Shown: in pieces, positions 33,923-45,737 of the stretch | Layout of the letters: the number at the start of each line of letters is the position of its first letter | Position numbering within the stretch: the first letter of the stretch is position 1 | Assembly (NCBI GenBank): GCA_020055645.1 | Contig: CM034547.1 | Span: 6,200,001-6,264,000, forward strand | Length of the DNA: 64,000 bases | Source of the DNA: Tomocerus qinae | Taxonomy: Eukaryota; Arthropoda; Collembola; Entomobryomorpha; Tomoceridae | Direction of reading: 5' to 3' | Translations under genes and position numbers: made by a program | The notes under the pieces: generated by a model | Seen by the model: the letters and a program-made list of their open reading frames with translations, nothing else | The model's database searches: none | Told to the model about the DNA's origin: nothing

Positions 33923-36165
33923 ATGAATTTCTTGAAGATTTATGGAGTTGGAATATTTATCTTGGTATTTCTGACTGTGAACAGTGAAGCTTCAGCCCAA
34001 TATCTCACAGGAATGTTTTTCTATCTTGCAAAGTCAGTCATTGATGGCGGATTGCCAGGAATTATCAGAACTATGAGGGCTGGTAAATGTAAGTATACAT
34101 CCGAATTTTGGACAATGCACAATCATTGCACGATTGCAATTTACAAAACAGACGAAATTATATATTTTTCTTTATTCCCATTATTTTATCTTTGTGGCGG
34201 GAAAATGTAAAATATTTTTGGATCTGATTATAATTTTCCTTGAAAATTAGCTAATTTTAATCACTTTTTTAATTACTGTAAAATTATTTCATTTGTAGCC
34301 TTGCCATTTGGTCCTGAGGTAACGAGAGAGCAAGAACAACGAGATATTCCAAATATTATGGACATGGCTAGAGCGAGAGAGGCAGATAATGATATCCTGA
34401 CAGATAGCGAATCCAAAGTCCGTCGGTTAGTTCGTCAACTGTGGCCGGATCTGGACTGCGAAACTGACAACACATGCAAAGTCCCAGCAGATTCAGTTCT
34501 GAAGTAAGTCAAAATTCCTTTTTTTGAACCGTTTGCATTACTGAATACATATTAGGTCCAATTTATAGTCAGGATTCGGGCATCGCATAATATCAAAGAA
34601 ACTTTTGCATGAGGGAGAACTAGGGTAGAATAAAACGAGGTAATTAATTAGAGCTAATGTTTATTAATGCACTTTTGCTTTGAACTATGACTTTCTCTGT
34701 GTAAATAAATTACAGACAGGGCTGGACTGTTTTATAGATTAAATCTAAAAATGTAGCCAAAGTACAGCGAAAGTAAGAACATTTTTGTCCGAATTATTCC
34801 GTAGCACGACAAGCATTGTAATAAGCATAAACGTTACATGAATAGGTTAATTAAAACAAGAGTCTGTCTAGTCTACTGTATATAGTTAATAATTCATCAA
34901 GAATTAGCAGACATGCCATACTAAGCACAAAGGACACCTCAGCATTTTTGGTCGATTCATTTTTAAATCGCACTCATGAATAATGCATAATTGGATGAAA
35001 CAATAACACTAGCAAATTGGCAAAATATCTGTAACGGATGCATATTGATGTCTGTCAGCCTTTGAAGCATTCAATTCTGAGGAACATCAAAAATGTAATT
35101 CTTTAGAAATATTCTAGCAATAAACGAAAGAGTTCTGAAAACGTAAGTAAAACTTGTCTTGAATGTAGACGTCAACTTCTCTACTATATAGTACAGCGTA
35201 GTAAGGATGAAATGTTACTACATGACACACGATATCGTGTATCGTTATCGAAGTTGCAAGTTAAACCATTTTACTACGAAAAAATGCAGTAAAAATGTGT
35301 GTGCATGTCAAATGGCTATTGGCTGTGAAGGAAACTAAGTGGTTGAGGTTACTGGGACAAGTTGAGTAGATAGGGAGAGTAGGAGAAGGCAGTTTTTGTG
35401 CTGCAGACCTTTCTTTGTAAAGTAAACCAACAATAAAACGAGTAAAACAAAGACTACTTCATTCACTATTATTCGAATGAGATATAGCAAATGTGATAAA
35501 AATACCCGACTAATTGGGACAGGTCGGACAGCCGTGAGAATAGTGCGAGTACGAGCAGCTCAGAGGAAAACTTCCTCCCACCAGAGCCTTATTCGGCTGA
35601 GGAGGAGCAGGGGACCATGGGAAACAAATTTATCGAGCCGGAAACACACGACACCGAGGGTGAAGGTGAGGAAATGGCTGAGGAGGAACTCATTCAGCAG
35701 AATCCGTTCTATCTCACCTCAGCTGAAAGGGAAACACGCCGAAAGATACGCAGACAAAATCGAATGCGAGAGCGCCCGCCTCCCCCACCGCCCCCGCCCC
35801 CTTTCCACTTCCAAAATCAAATGTACCATGATGAACAGGAACGGGATGAAGATGGAATGCATCCAGATGGTCCTCCTCCTCCAGGACCTCCGCCACATCA
35901 TTTCGGACCTCCTCCCCCACCATGGATGGATCGTCCTTTCCCACATTTTCACCGAACTCCACCCCCGATTCGGAAAAAGAGACCTGAACCCATTCCCGTC
36001 TCGGTCACCCCGCAACGCACTCCAGTCACTCAAGATTTCATCAAATATTCTAAAGTTTTTAAACCTAACCCATCGACAACAACCCCAAAACCACCCCCCG
36101 CAGTAATCAGCAAGAGATTCCTCAGAATTCTTACGCAGCAGCATCCCTCACTCAAATTCACTTGA
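33923..36165 (+). CDS. Secreted proline-rich protein with C-x5-C motif
   Basis: Exons: 33923-34088, 34299-34503 and 35523-36165, with phases 1 and 2 agreeing, giving 337 residues. Exon 1 encodes a signal peptide (MNFLKIYGVGIFILVFLTV...ASA) and a second hydrophobic helix. Exon 2 encodes a charged helix ending in LWPDLDCETDNTCKVP, a pair of cysteines five residues apart. Exon 3 is acidic, then strongly proline-rich (runs of 7-9 prolines, PPPPGPPPHHFGPPP) and basic at the end. I do not recognise a named family. It is probably an extracellular matrix or cuticle-associated protein by composition, which is inference. The next gene (38252-42519) has the same exon plan. Intron 2 (34504-35522) is long and appears empty. 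Confidence 0.72.
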
Positions 36166-38251
36166 GTTTATTTATCTATTTAAATAATTCTGCTCCAGTA
36201 CAACTTTTCAATAGCAATGAGTAATTTAATCTATTTCACAAACTTCTTTTTTTATTCTTACCTTACAAAATAAGTATAATAGAACTTCAAATTGTGTATA
36301 CGTTTACAAGCACGTATCCGCAGCGCCCTCCCTAAATCTGAGATAAAGAGAAGATTTTAACCAAAAACTTCTCGCGCTTCGTGTTAATATGTCTTATTTT
36401 TGACAATATTTTAGGGTTGCGCCCCCCTTGACCAAATTTCTGGATACCTGTGCCTGCACTCTGTACTTACTACATAATTATACGTTATTAGTTAAAAAAT
36501 TGTTTTCATTGTTTATTGTAAATATATAGGCTATTTATACGTATCGAATCATTTTTATTGCTAATTTTGTTACTAGATGTATAATTTTGTATTTTGGGAC
36601 AATAAATTCATGAAATTGTTGATATTATTTATATATCATGTTTACCAAATGAGTTGAAATACTATTTATGTAAAATAAATGTTTAGAAACATTTTTCATT
36701 TTTTTAGAAGGCACTTATATCAGAAGCGCGCGCTTTGGAATCTGAAATTCCCAAATGTGATAAAAACTGAAGAGCCCAATAATAATTAATTTAAATAATT
36801 AAATGAACCTAACAAAAGGCCACGAAATTAAGTTAGAAGATAGAAAATTAAATTGCGGAATGCATTGAAAACTGAAATTGCAGTCGGCAGTGACACTGAC
36901 ACAGCGAAGAGTATCGAATTGTAAATTCAAATATTCGTTCTTTAACTTTCCTGAGAATTTTTGACAAAAAATTGGATTTTCTTTCGTGTCATTAAATAAA
37001 TAATTGGAAAATGTTAGAAAACAGGTATTTAAATAATTTATCGTATGTAATAAAGCAGTTATAACGATTAAACATTATAATTGTTTGTTCCTGATGTGCT
37101 GTGATGGTTGAAGTGATATTGTTGGACAATTAAATAAGAGAGATCACCTAATCTAATAAGATATTACTATACGTAATAAAAAGTGAGGGGCCTCTGAGTG
37201 TCAATGGAATTTGCAATTGAGAATTGTAAAAGTGGAAGAAGAAATTGAAGAAAGGATGATTGTCTTTGATAGTTAGTCAATAAGTACCAGTTATTAAGTA
37301 GAAGTAATATTATTATTATTTAGGTGCACGTACGTAACTAGAGATTATGGGCATAATGCAGCATAATGTTTGTAGTGAAAGCGAAGTGAAGGAGAAGATG
37401 GGGACGGTCAAAAGGTCACTTGCTGCCTTACTCGATTTATTTTACAGAGCAGACTGATGTGTATCACGGTGTCTACTCCCATTTCTACGCCCAATGCAAT
37501 TTTCTACTCTATTCTTCTTCTTCTGCTGTGTCCGTGCTCTCTACGTGATTTCAGAAAAAGGGATTTTAGCGATTAGTTAATTAGTACAAAGGATAATATA
37601 TAATAGCAGTTCTGCGTCAATAATTTAGCAGAATCTTGAAAACTCGTTCCACATTGACAATGGACTGGTGAACATGCAAGAGAAACATCAATCACTCACT
37701 CAGAGGAGATCACATCAGAATCAGAGCAATCTCTTCGTAAATCAAAACCAGAGGCAATTATTAACTTGATCTCTTCAGTTTTCTTTGCACAGTGAGTTAT
37801 TGAGGAAGAAATCAAGAAATCTCATTTACTACATAGCATCAGTCTAATAGTTTAATAGTTAACTCACGAAGGACGATCAACAGAAACCCAACGGTTTGTT
37901 GCCTTTCTGCAGTCAAAAAAATTAGTTGTTAAAGAACAAGTGGCCAATCCACATCCAACTCCCTTCTTCATCTCATCTCACTTACTAACCTGACTTACAA
38001 TTTTTACAACAGGTAATCAGGTAACTTCAACAACTGCAACACCAAACACATTCATTCATTAGAACACACAACTCTCTGCAAAACAGACTTACCTCAAAAT
38101 CTCTTTTACACTGCCAACTTATCACCCACAGAGTTTTATCTGCCGTTTTCAATTATTTTCATCATCCGGAAGTCTGTCACCACACATAATAAATGTCATC
38201 CTTCTTGATTAATTGAAGTGATTCTTATTAAATTCACTATTAAACTTTAAA
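36166..38251. other. Intergenic region between the two C-x5-C genes
   Basis: About 2.1 kb. It must contain the 3' UTR of the first gene (AATAAA near 36601) and the promoter and 5' UTR of the second. At 36310-36460 is a GC-richer patch containing TTGCGCCCCCCTTGACC that resembles debris of a repeat, similar in style to CCCCCTCCGAAATC at 4660-4680. Nothing else stands out. Confidence 0.45.
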
Positions 38252-41200
38252 ATGCGGCCATCACGGATTTTCCGTGTGGGGTGCTGTGTCTTGTTTATTC
38301 CTTTTGTGTCGTCAACTGTCCTGACCGCCACAATGCTCACTTCTTTCATGGGAGGATTCCTCATGGGCAAAATGACACTCGGCACATTTCTAATGATGAT
38401 GCAAGGTCAGTATCCTCAAACATTTCCCTATACTCAATTATAATATCATTACACTGTTGACACGTTGACAGTTTCCATTTTCCACAGTATACAAAATTTA
38501 ATTTTGCCTCTACTTTTCAGGCTTGAATAATGGACAGCAAGCAGTAGTTAAAAATCGGGAAAGCTCTCCTGCGGCTGCTGCGTCAACCGTCGTTGCGGCA
38601 GCGACTGCGACCCCCGTCCCAACTTTAACAGCGGCTGCTGCAACCCAGGCTGAAATTGATTTGCGGGATAAATTTTTGAAGCAATTAGGCCAAATGGATC
38701 CTTTGAATTGTCTACCCAAAGTTTTCTGTGAATTGAGCTCGCCAAATGCTGCACAAGCTCTGTACGTTTTTGTTTCTATTTTTTTTACTTTAAATTCAAT
38801 AACATATTCAGCTAAGGAGATTTTGGTCTTATCCCTGAAGTTATAAGAGTGTCGGCTAAAGAAAAGGTTTGCCATTATTTTTAAAATGGACCTTTCTTAT
38901 CCTGCAATTATCTACCTGTGATTAAACTGGGGCATTTATCAGTTAGCTCTACCTTTTTAAGATAATGTAAAGTATATTTCTTCCAGGTAGAAGTTTGTTT
39001 ATGAAATTGCACTCTTTTCAAAAATTACTTCGTAATTTAATTTGGCTCTGATAATCTGCATAACATTAAAATTGCACATCCGGAGACATAACATCTTGTA
39101 TGTAGTTGTAATACCGTATTATGTACTAGTTACGTACCAGACTCAGACTGCAGTTTTGTAGTTTATGAATAATAAAACTGCAGTAGGTAAATATCATCAG
39201 GTTACGAGTCTTTTTTAAGGTTGAAGGTTACACAATTGTAAGTTTTCATTGCATCGGACAATATTATTTATTGTTATTATTTGACTTGACAGTTGGTTAT
39301 CTGTCTACATCTGCAGAACTTACCATTGCTAAACTTATTGCTCTAACGTAGTAAAGATGCAAGTTTAAATGTAAATGTAGTAGAAATATCAGTACCTTAC
39401 CTACATATTACATTACAGGTTTACTGCCAGTTCTTTTCTATGCTAATTAATTCAACACTATCCGCCTGAATGCAAAGAGAACTACCATTGTCAACCTTGT
39501 CACAGAGTATCGTATACCTATAACATAATAGAATTACATTCTCTAATACGTTACGTTCGTAATTCAAGTGTTTCATTTATCTACCCTATACTATTATACT
39601 CGTTAATACTATTTGAAATAAATGGTTGATAAACACATCTATAGCTACAGGTAACTCCCTTTAGTGTGTATAGCATTTGATGAGACGATAATTTTATATC
39701 GTACAAGTCTGGTATAAATAAATGTCGCCCCTAGACTCTCGTAAACATTTGTAGTAAAGGTAATTCTTATGGATCGTATGTCGGACACTGTGACAGTGAC
39801 ATAGGATCATTGTCACCATTATTAACACTTACATATATAAATACATCTTCAATGAGTCACTTCCTATGAAAGATACAATAAATTAAATCGGTTCCTTTGA
39901 TCCTGTTCAATTTCTCCAGTTGCTTTAATTATGCCAATATTTATAGACTGTTTGACTTCGGTTTTAATTCATATATTCGGAATATTGGAAAATTTATATG
40001 GATTTGTCAAAAGGATGAAAGTTATTTTAAATAGATTTTCTGCTGTTTTATTACAAAAAGTATGTATTGTATTAGTATTTTGCTATTTACACAATAGCGT
40101 AGCTCAACTAAATTCACCGTATCAAAAGAATCAAAAACAATTGCCTATAATACGTCAGAGAACGCATACAGTAGAGGACACGGACGATATGCATTGCATT
40201 GGGGCATTTACAAACGCCGCATTGTATTGTGGGAAACTAGTTTAAATGACCTCTTAACAACAAACATAAAACCAAATTCTGATATCTTCACTAAAGTACA
40301 ACTTAGGTAATTGCCAATTATTTCTAAGCTAAGTAGCAGTCCGTACAATGCAAAGCCACACACACAATAAGCACATTTCTTAAAGCCATTTTTACATCGT
40401 TGGGCAGTGACTTCTGCAAATTAAGACACAATAGACTCAATTTTTCGATTGTTATTTACTTGAGTCTTGTTAATTGGGACAATTACAGGTTTAAAATTTG
40501 AATGGTCACTCCAGAATGTTTTTCTGCTTTTTCAGAGATGATGGGGTTGAGGATGAAGAAAAGGTTAATGATGGAAGCACAGAAAATAGCGATGAAGACG
40601 AAAATTCAGATTCAGATGAGACACACGATGAACAAGAAGGCCTCGACGAAGAAGACGACCTAAACGAGAGGCTGGAAAACCGAAAGAAAAAACAAAATTT
40701 GAAATTAGAAAATGACGCTTTGGACGAATTGGTGGAAGAGTCTCAAGACCCCGCAGACTACTATTTCATCTTGAAAGATAAAATGAAACTCCGACCAAAA
40801 TACAATCGCTATACAGCTTCCCATCCACCATTCTTCCCGAAGAAACCGTCAAATTTCCTGAAAAAACGCGGAAGTGCTAACCAATATCAAGATGAATCAG
40901 AGTACAAAGCAGTGGAGGAAGTCAAACCCAAACCTAGTAAAAATATCGACGATATTTTTGCAGACGATCCGTTCTTTGATGATTTTGCTCGTAGTATGAA
41001 ATTTTCTCCGGAGACTGTCGATTACCATCGGGTGGGACGTCAACTTCGTAGGATTGAGGAGGTAATTTTTCAAAAAAATCTTGTCAATAGCCCAGGAAAG
41101 AAAATTTTATAATTTATTCTCAAAATTCAATAAAGGATGGCTACGGAGGTTTTCTTTTTGATATTGTAGGATACAGGAGATTATCGTCGTAAGTATCGTG

Positions 41201-42519
41201 TGGCAGCCACGGTTGGAGAAAAAAGTGCCCAAAGTTGTCAATACGTATTCCATACATGTCCATTCAAGGCAACACAGATAATGTCGATGGTGAATACTAT
41301 CAAGAAAAAAAATGCTGGAGAATACATTTATATTCAACCAGCAGAAGCAACTTCTCAATCTACATCACAATCTACAACCACAGCTCCAGCTGAGACAACA
41401 AATAAAGTAGAAAAATTGACTACTGTCCAACAGAAAAAAGAAAATCTTCAAAACCTGAAAAATACTCTACTTGCAATTGAAAGTCTAAATAACATCACCC
41501 TAATGGCAAAAACAGCTGGTCTCCCTGTGAGTTACAACCAGATTTTAGCAGATGTCTTGGAAAATGACGACTTGGACATGACAGGAGTCAGTGCTAAAAT
41601 TCTGGATGACTTCGACAAGGAATCAAGTAATCTGACAATGACACAAACGGAGGAAATTGACGATACTTTGCCTAAGAGTGCAGAGAGGGATATCGAGATC
41701 ACGACAAAAAAATCCACCAAGCGAAGGAAAACAACTGAACGCGCAAAAACAAAGAAAAATAAAAACAGTCGAAATAAATACCGAATTTTGCGAAATAGAA
41801 AGCGATCAGGGATTTCAAAGCGTTCTCTTTCATTTCGCACGGGTCGTAGCAGTTCTTCTGAAGAATCCTTCGAACTACCAGCTTTAGAGGAAAGCCCTGT
41901 AATTTTAAAGTTGGAGCTTCCTAAATCTGAATTAAGAACAGCGACGGAAGAAATGGAAGATACAGGAGAGCCGTTTTTTGATAGCCATCCAAGTGAGCCA
42001 GAAGATGTTGGCAGGATTTACTTTCTTAAGGAGGAGTTCGATGACGATGAGGCAATTGCTTCCGCAGAAGACGATCTTTTCATTCCGGAATTTGCAAAGT
42101 TGTCTGCTTACAAGAAAAGACCTCCTCAACAGAGACCTCAAGCCCCAGCTCCACCCCGAGTTCAAACCTACCAGCACGCAGGGGGCAACTACAATAAACG
42201 CCATCGGTTTAGTACTACCACAGAGAGTCCTATCATAAGACCTTCTCAAAACTATCCTCCCGGATACAATTACAACAGTGAGTCGGTACTTTTCGGTCCC
42301 AATGTGCGTCCTCAGAATCACAATAATCAAGGAACGACTCCTCCACCACGTAGAAAATTCTCACCTCCCATTGAAGATGATGAGGCAGATGCTTCAGAAT
42401 CCGACAGAGCAGTCGAAAAAATTATCGCTACTCGACACAAGATAAAAGTTCGACCATTTAACTATCGCACAAGCAAAGAGTCGCTAGCATCTTCTGAAAA
42501 TTCAACTTCCCTCACATAA
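38252..42519 (+). CDS. Secreted acidic protein with two cysteine pairs
   Basis: Exons: 38252-38405, 38521-38761, 40536-41061 and 41170-42519, with phases 1, 2 and 0 agreeing, giving 756 residues. Exon 1 has a signal peptide and further hydrophobic sequence. Exon 2 is Ala-rich, then a helix ending MDPLNCLPKVFCEL with cysteines five apart, matching the motif in the gene upstream. Exon 3 is very acidic (Asp/Glu runs) with DDPFFDDFARSMKF. Exon 4 has a second cysteine pair in CQYVFHTCPFKA followed by a long low-complexity tail with Ser, Pro, Glu and basic KKSTKRRK clusters. Similar C-x6-C-P-F endings occur in uncharacterised insect secreted proteins. Function is unknown; extracellular location is inferred. 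Intron 2 is 1.8 kb and holds a small open frame (39931-40245). Confidence 0.75.
39931..40245 (+). CDS. Possible small secreted peptide inside an intron
   Basis: An ATG-started frame of 104 codons lies within intron 2 of the surrounding gene. It contains a hydrophobic run (VLLQKVCIVLVFCYLHNSVA) resembling a signal sequence if translation starts at the internal methionine near 40015, followed by a polar stretch with QLNSPYQKNQKQ and two cysteines (MHCIGAF...ALYCGKLV). No family is recognised. In AT-rich DNA a frame this long can arise by chance, and no splice or polyadenylation evidence supports it. It may be an alternative exon, a nested gene or nothing. Confidence 0.22.
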   Translation: MPIFIDCLTSVLIHIFGILENLYGFVKRMKVILNRFSAVLLQKVCIVLVFCYLHNSVAQLNSPYQKNQKQLPIIRQRTHTVEDTDDMHCIGAFTNAALYCGKLV

Positions 42520-42935
42520 TTAAATTGGTTTGTTGATTTACAGCTAAATCATGTTGTTGGTTCCTGAATTTATCAATCAACTAATTATACGAAAAAAGTA
42601 ACGTTTGTATGAATATATGTAGGAACTAAAAGTCACAATGTTAACAAATACTATTGTTGTTAAAGAATTTCGTGTACATATATAATATTTATTTTTATAT
42701 TTTTGTTGCTGGTTGGTATATTACATCTCATTTGCATGTGTACACTTACAAATAATGGAACTCGTCCGCTTTATAGCATATTTGTTGAAGTTTAAATACT
42801 AAACATTTAAATAACCCTATTATTATAATTGTTGTTGTCTGTTATAAAGTTATGTTCATAAATACATATATTTTGTTATACCATATATATCTACAAATAA
42901 ATCTATTAAATATCCCTCTAATATTATTGTTCCAA
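42520..42935. other. Convergent 3' spacer
   Basis: The 416 bp between the stop of the acidic secreted protein (+) and the stop of the OMA1-like gene (-) is AT-rich and should hold both 3' UTRs. No separate feature is seen. Confidence 0.5.
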
Positions 42936-44818
42936 CTATATTTTCAAAGGAATCAGAAGCTCAGATCTCTGCTTCTGCCCAATTGCATTCACAGATTGCT
43001 TCTTTATCATTTCTATTTGAATCCTTGGGTCTAAAAACGGCAATTTTGGACACTGTAACAATAAAGTGTCATTAAATTATGATTGACTATAACTAGAACT
43101 GAATCTTCTGTAATTCTGAATAAACGAAGAAATAATTACCTTGCACGTGTCTCTAGTTTGGATAGCAGTTGGAACCAATTGCTCCAGCTGGGCTTGCCGA
43201 TTTTCACTACTGGGATGAGTGGACAGCCATTCAATATCAGGGTGACCTTCCAGTTGACTCCATGACGCCATTTTGGCCCAGACTACAGGTGCCTCTCTCA
43301 CATCAAAGCAAGCCTTTGAAAATCATTGGTCTATATTACTTTCAATTTTGAAGAGTTTTAGGAAAATTAAAATAGTAAATCTCACTCACTTTGGCAGCAA
43401 GAATGAGTCCAACTTCATCCGCTTCTGTTTCTAGCGATCGATTGTAAGGCAAGGACACCAGCAATTCAGTCATATTTTTTACCAACAAATGAGAAAATGC
43501 TGCAATGACATCCGTTGGTATTAAGGCCCATAACGCAGCCAAAGGTATAATAAAAAGTAGATCCATCAAGTGAAGAAAACTTGCTTGCTCCGACTGGTTA
43601 GTAAAAATTAATTAAATAATATTTAAAATCAATCATAGCGATGATTAACGTAATTAAATGACATTACCCCATGTCCTAACACAGCGTGGGCCATTTCGTG
43701 ACCCAAGATTATCCCAAGCTGATCGTCAGTTTCGCATAATTTCAAAAGTCCACTGAATACAAAAATACTGCCACACTGCAAAAAATAACCAACAAATACA
43801 CATAAACATTTTCTTGCAAATATTAATGAAAATTGGTAGGAAATGAAGACATTGACAAGATAGATTAATAGCTTACCGGAAGAACAAAGGCGTTTAAAAC
43901 GCCGTCATCTCTCACTACTGTAATTGTCCATTCTTTATTGTGAATTTGACTCAAATCTAAATTAGAGTTAAGTAACTTTTGAGCCACCCTAACGACTCTT
44001 TGGTAAACGGGTTGCTTTACGTTTGCGGGAATAATTTCATTCTTGTGTTCTTCCAATAACTAAAATGCAAAAAAAATCTTAAAATTATGATAACCTTCTG
44101 CTTTCATGAGTCTAAACTATAATTATAACGATATAGTGAAGTAATCCACCAAAAAACAAGAACTTACCATTTCCAGTTGGTATTTTGCTATTTCATTAAA
44201 CTGGTCATCATTAAAAGCTAGAAATCGCTTTCTGTTAGTAATTGGAGCCTCTTGTATATGAGTATCATAATAAACGTACGCTGCAAAACCAATTCCTCCT
44301 AGTATACCTGTAAAAACAATCGTCACAAAAGTCTCAATTGTGGTTATTATACAGTATTTATATTTTAGTATTTAAGTTTTAAGTTATTTTTTACCCCATA
44401 AGATATTGCTATGTTTTCGTACTCGTCCGGTTAATTCTGTTTTTCTTTCTTGTGGAAGCTTAAACCACCAACGACGAGCGATTCTACCTACGAAAACAGC
44501 CCCGAATTTCGCAGCTCTTCCAAGAAAGACCACCAAAATAGGCGGAAGAGCATTTTTCGAAGCTGATACCCTGAAACATCTTTGGGAATTGTAGAGGCCT
44601 AATGAGACTGGTTTTGTTTGTAATAAATTACTGGCAAAAGGTTTTGTTTGGCGGATTAAATTATTTTCTAATATTGTGGGTTTTATCCATTTGGAGTTCA
44701 AAACATTGTAACTTCTATTAAATATCTGGCGAGTATTCCTGAAATTTGAAGCACATTTCCTTACTACTACATTGGACAAAAGCTTTTGGGAACACGACGA
44801 ACACAGTTTTAGGAGCAT
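42936..44818 (-). CDS. OMA1: OMA1-type mitochondrial inner-membrane zinc metallopeptidase
   Basis: Exons: 44818-44395, 44307-44168, 44059-43877, 43775-43668, 43593-43390, 43313-43140 and 43052-42936; phases agree, giving 449 residues (human OMA1 is somewhat longer). The N-terminus is basic and Ser-rich, fitting a mitochondrial presequence, followed by a membrane segment (GILGGIGFAAYVYYD). The M48 active site HEMAH lies at about residues 275-279 in LGIILGHEMAHAVLGHG, with the third zinc ligand in SLETEADEVGL near residue 340 and the family motif AAKACFDVREAPVVWAKM after it. OMA1 cleaves OPA1 and DELE1 when mitochondria are stressed, controlling cristae shape and the integrated stress response. 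All key residues are present, so it should be active. Confidence 0.93.
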
Positions 44819-45737
44819 GATTTCCACTCACCGCTCTACTTGCTGTTTATAGTGTTTGATGTTGATTGTCACTTTTGTATTCTAAATAAAGTACCTACAA
44901 TTATAATGAAAAATGTCAGATATCAAAAATACACGATTTTCTATTGGGAAAAAACTTCGAAAATATTTATGCGCTCCGTTTGGACCAACCTAACCAAAAT
45001 GTGTCCTGTCAGACACTCGACAGCCAGCCCACTTAATATAGGTCATAGGATTTCTCAATCCATTTTCCAAGTTGCGGAAATCTATGGTATGACAATTTTT
45101 ACACCATCATAGAAATAAAGTCTGGTAGGCAGTCAATCGGAATGACAGAAAAACATATGTTTTATATGTAATTAGTAATCGTAGTATTTCAATGAATCTA
45201 GCCAGCAGGATGTGACGATTTGGTCCAATTTTCCTCGGTCCGAATAAAACATTCAAACTGGCAAATAGCCGCTGTACTATTCGCCCCCTATCAGACAGGT
45301 TCCTTTCATGTTCATGAGTTCATGTTCATGAGAGAGGATTGTGACGAGAGAGTTGGTTTTGGAAATTCCAACTCAATACTTGGAATGTTGGAATTGGAAA
45401 ACCACAATAAATGGGTATGGATTCCTAATAATTTCGGATAACTACAAAAATTTCCCCGTCTTACTTGTTGTTGCATCTGTGTCAGGGTAATTTTATTTAG
45501 TGACTAGCAAAATACAATTTCGATTTACAATATCCAAAACAAAAAATTTCACATGTGGTCATACAGGGACGGACACAATGTATTTCGAATTTCATAAATC
45601 AGAAAATATAATGCAATCCTTTAATAACTCTAGAACCAAAATGAAAACTCAAAAAGTACCAAAAATAAATAATTCCAATACATATGATAGACTAAAGTTA
45701 AAAATTGTTTTTTCCAATGTTATAAATATTTGTTAAT
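44819..45737. other. Intergenic spacer
   Basis: About 0.9 kb between the OMA1 promoter and the 3' end of the VMO-I/mucin gene, both on the reverse strand. Short frames on the forward strand (44840-45112, 45220-45441) have no recognisable motif. Confidence 0.5.

Noticed and set aside
44840-45441. Two forward-strand frames between OMA1 and the VMO-I gene
   Set aside because: No recognisable motif, no signal peptide and no splice or polyadenylation context; consistent with chance.
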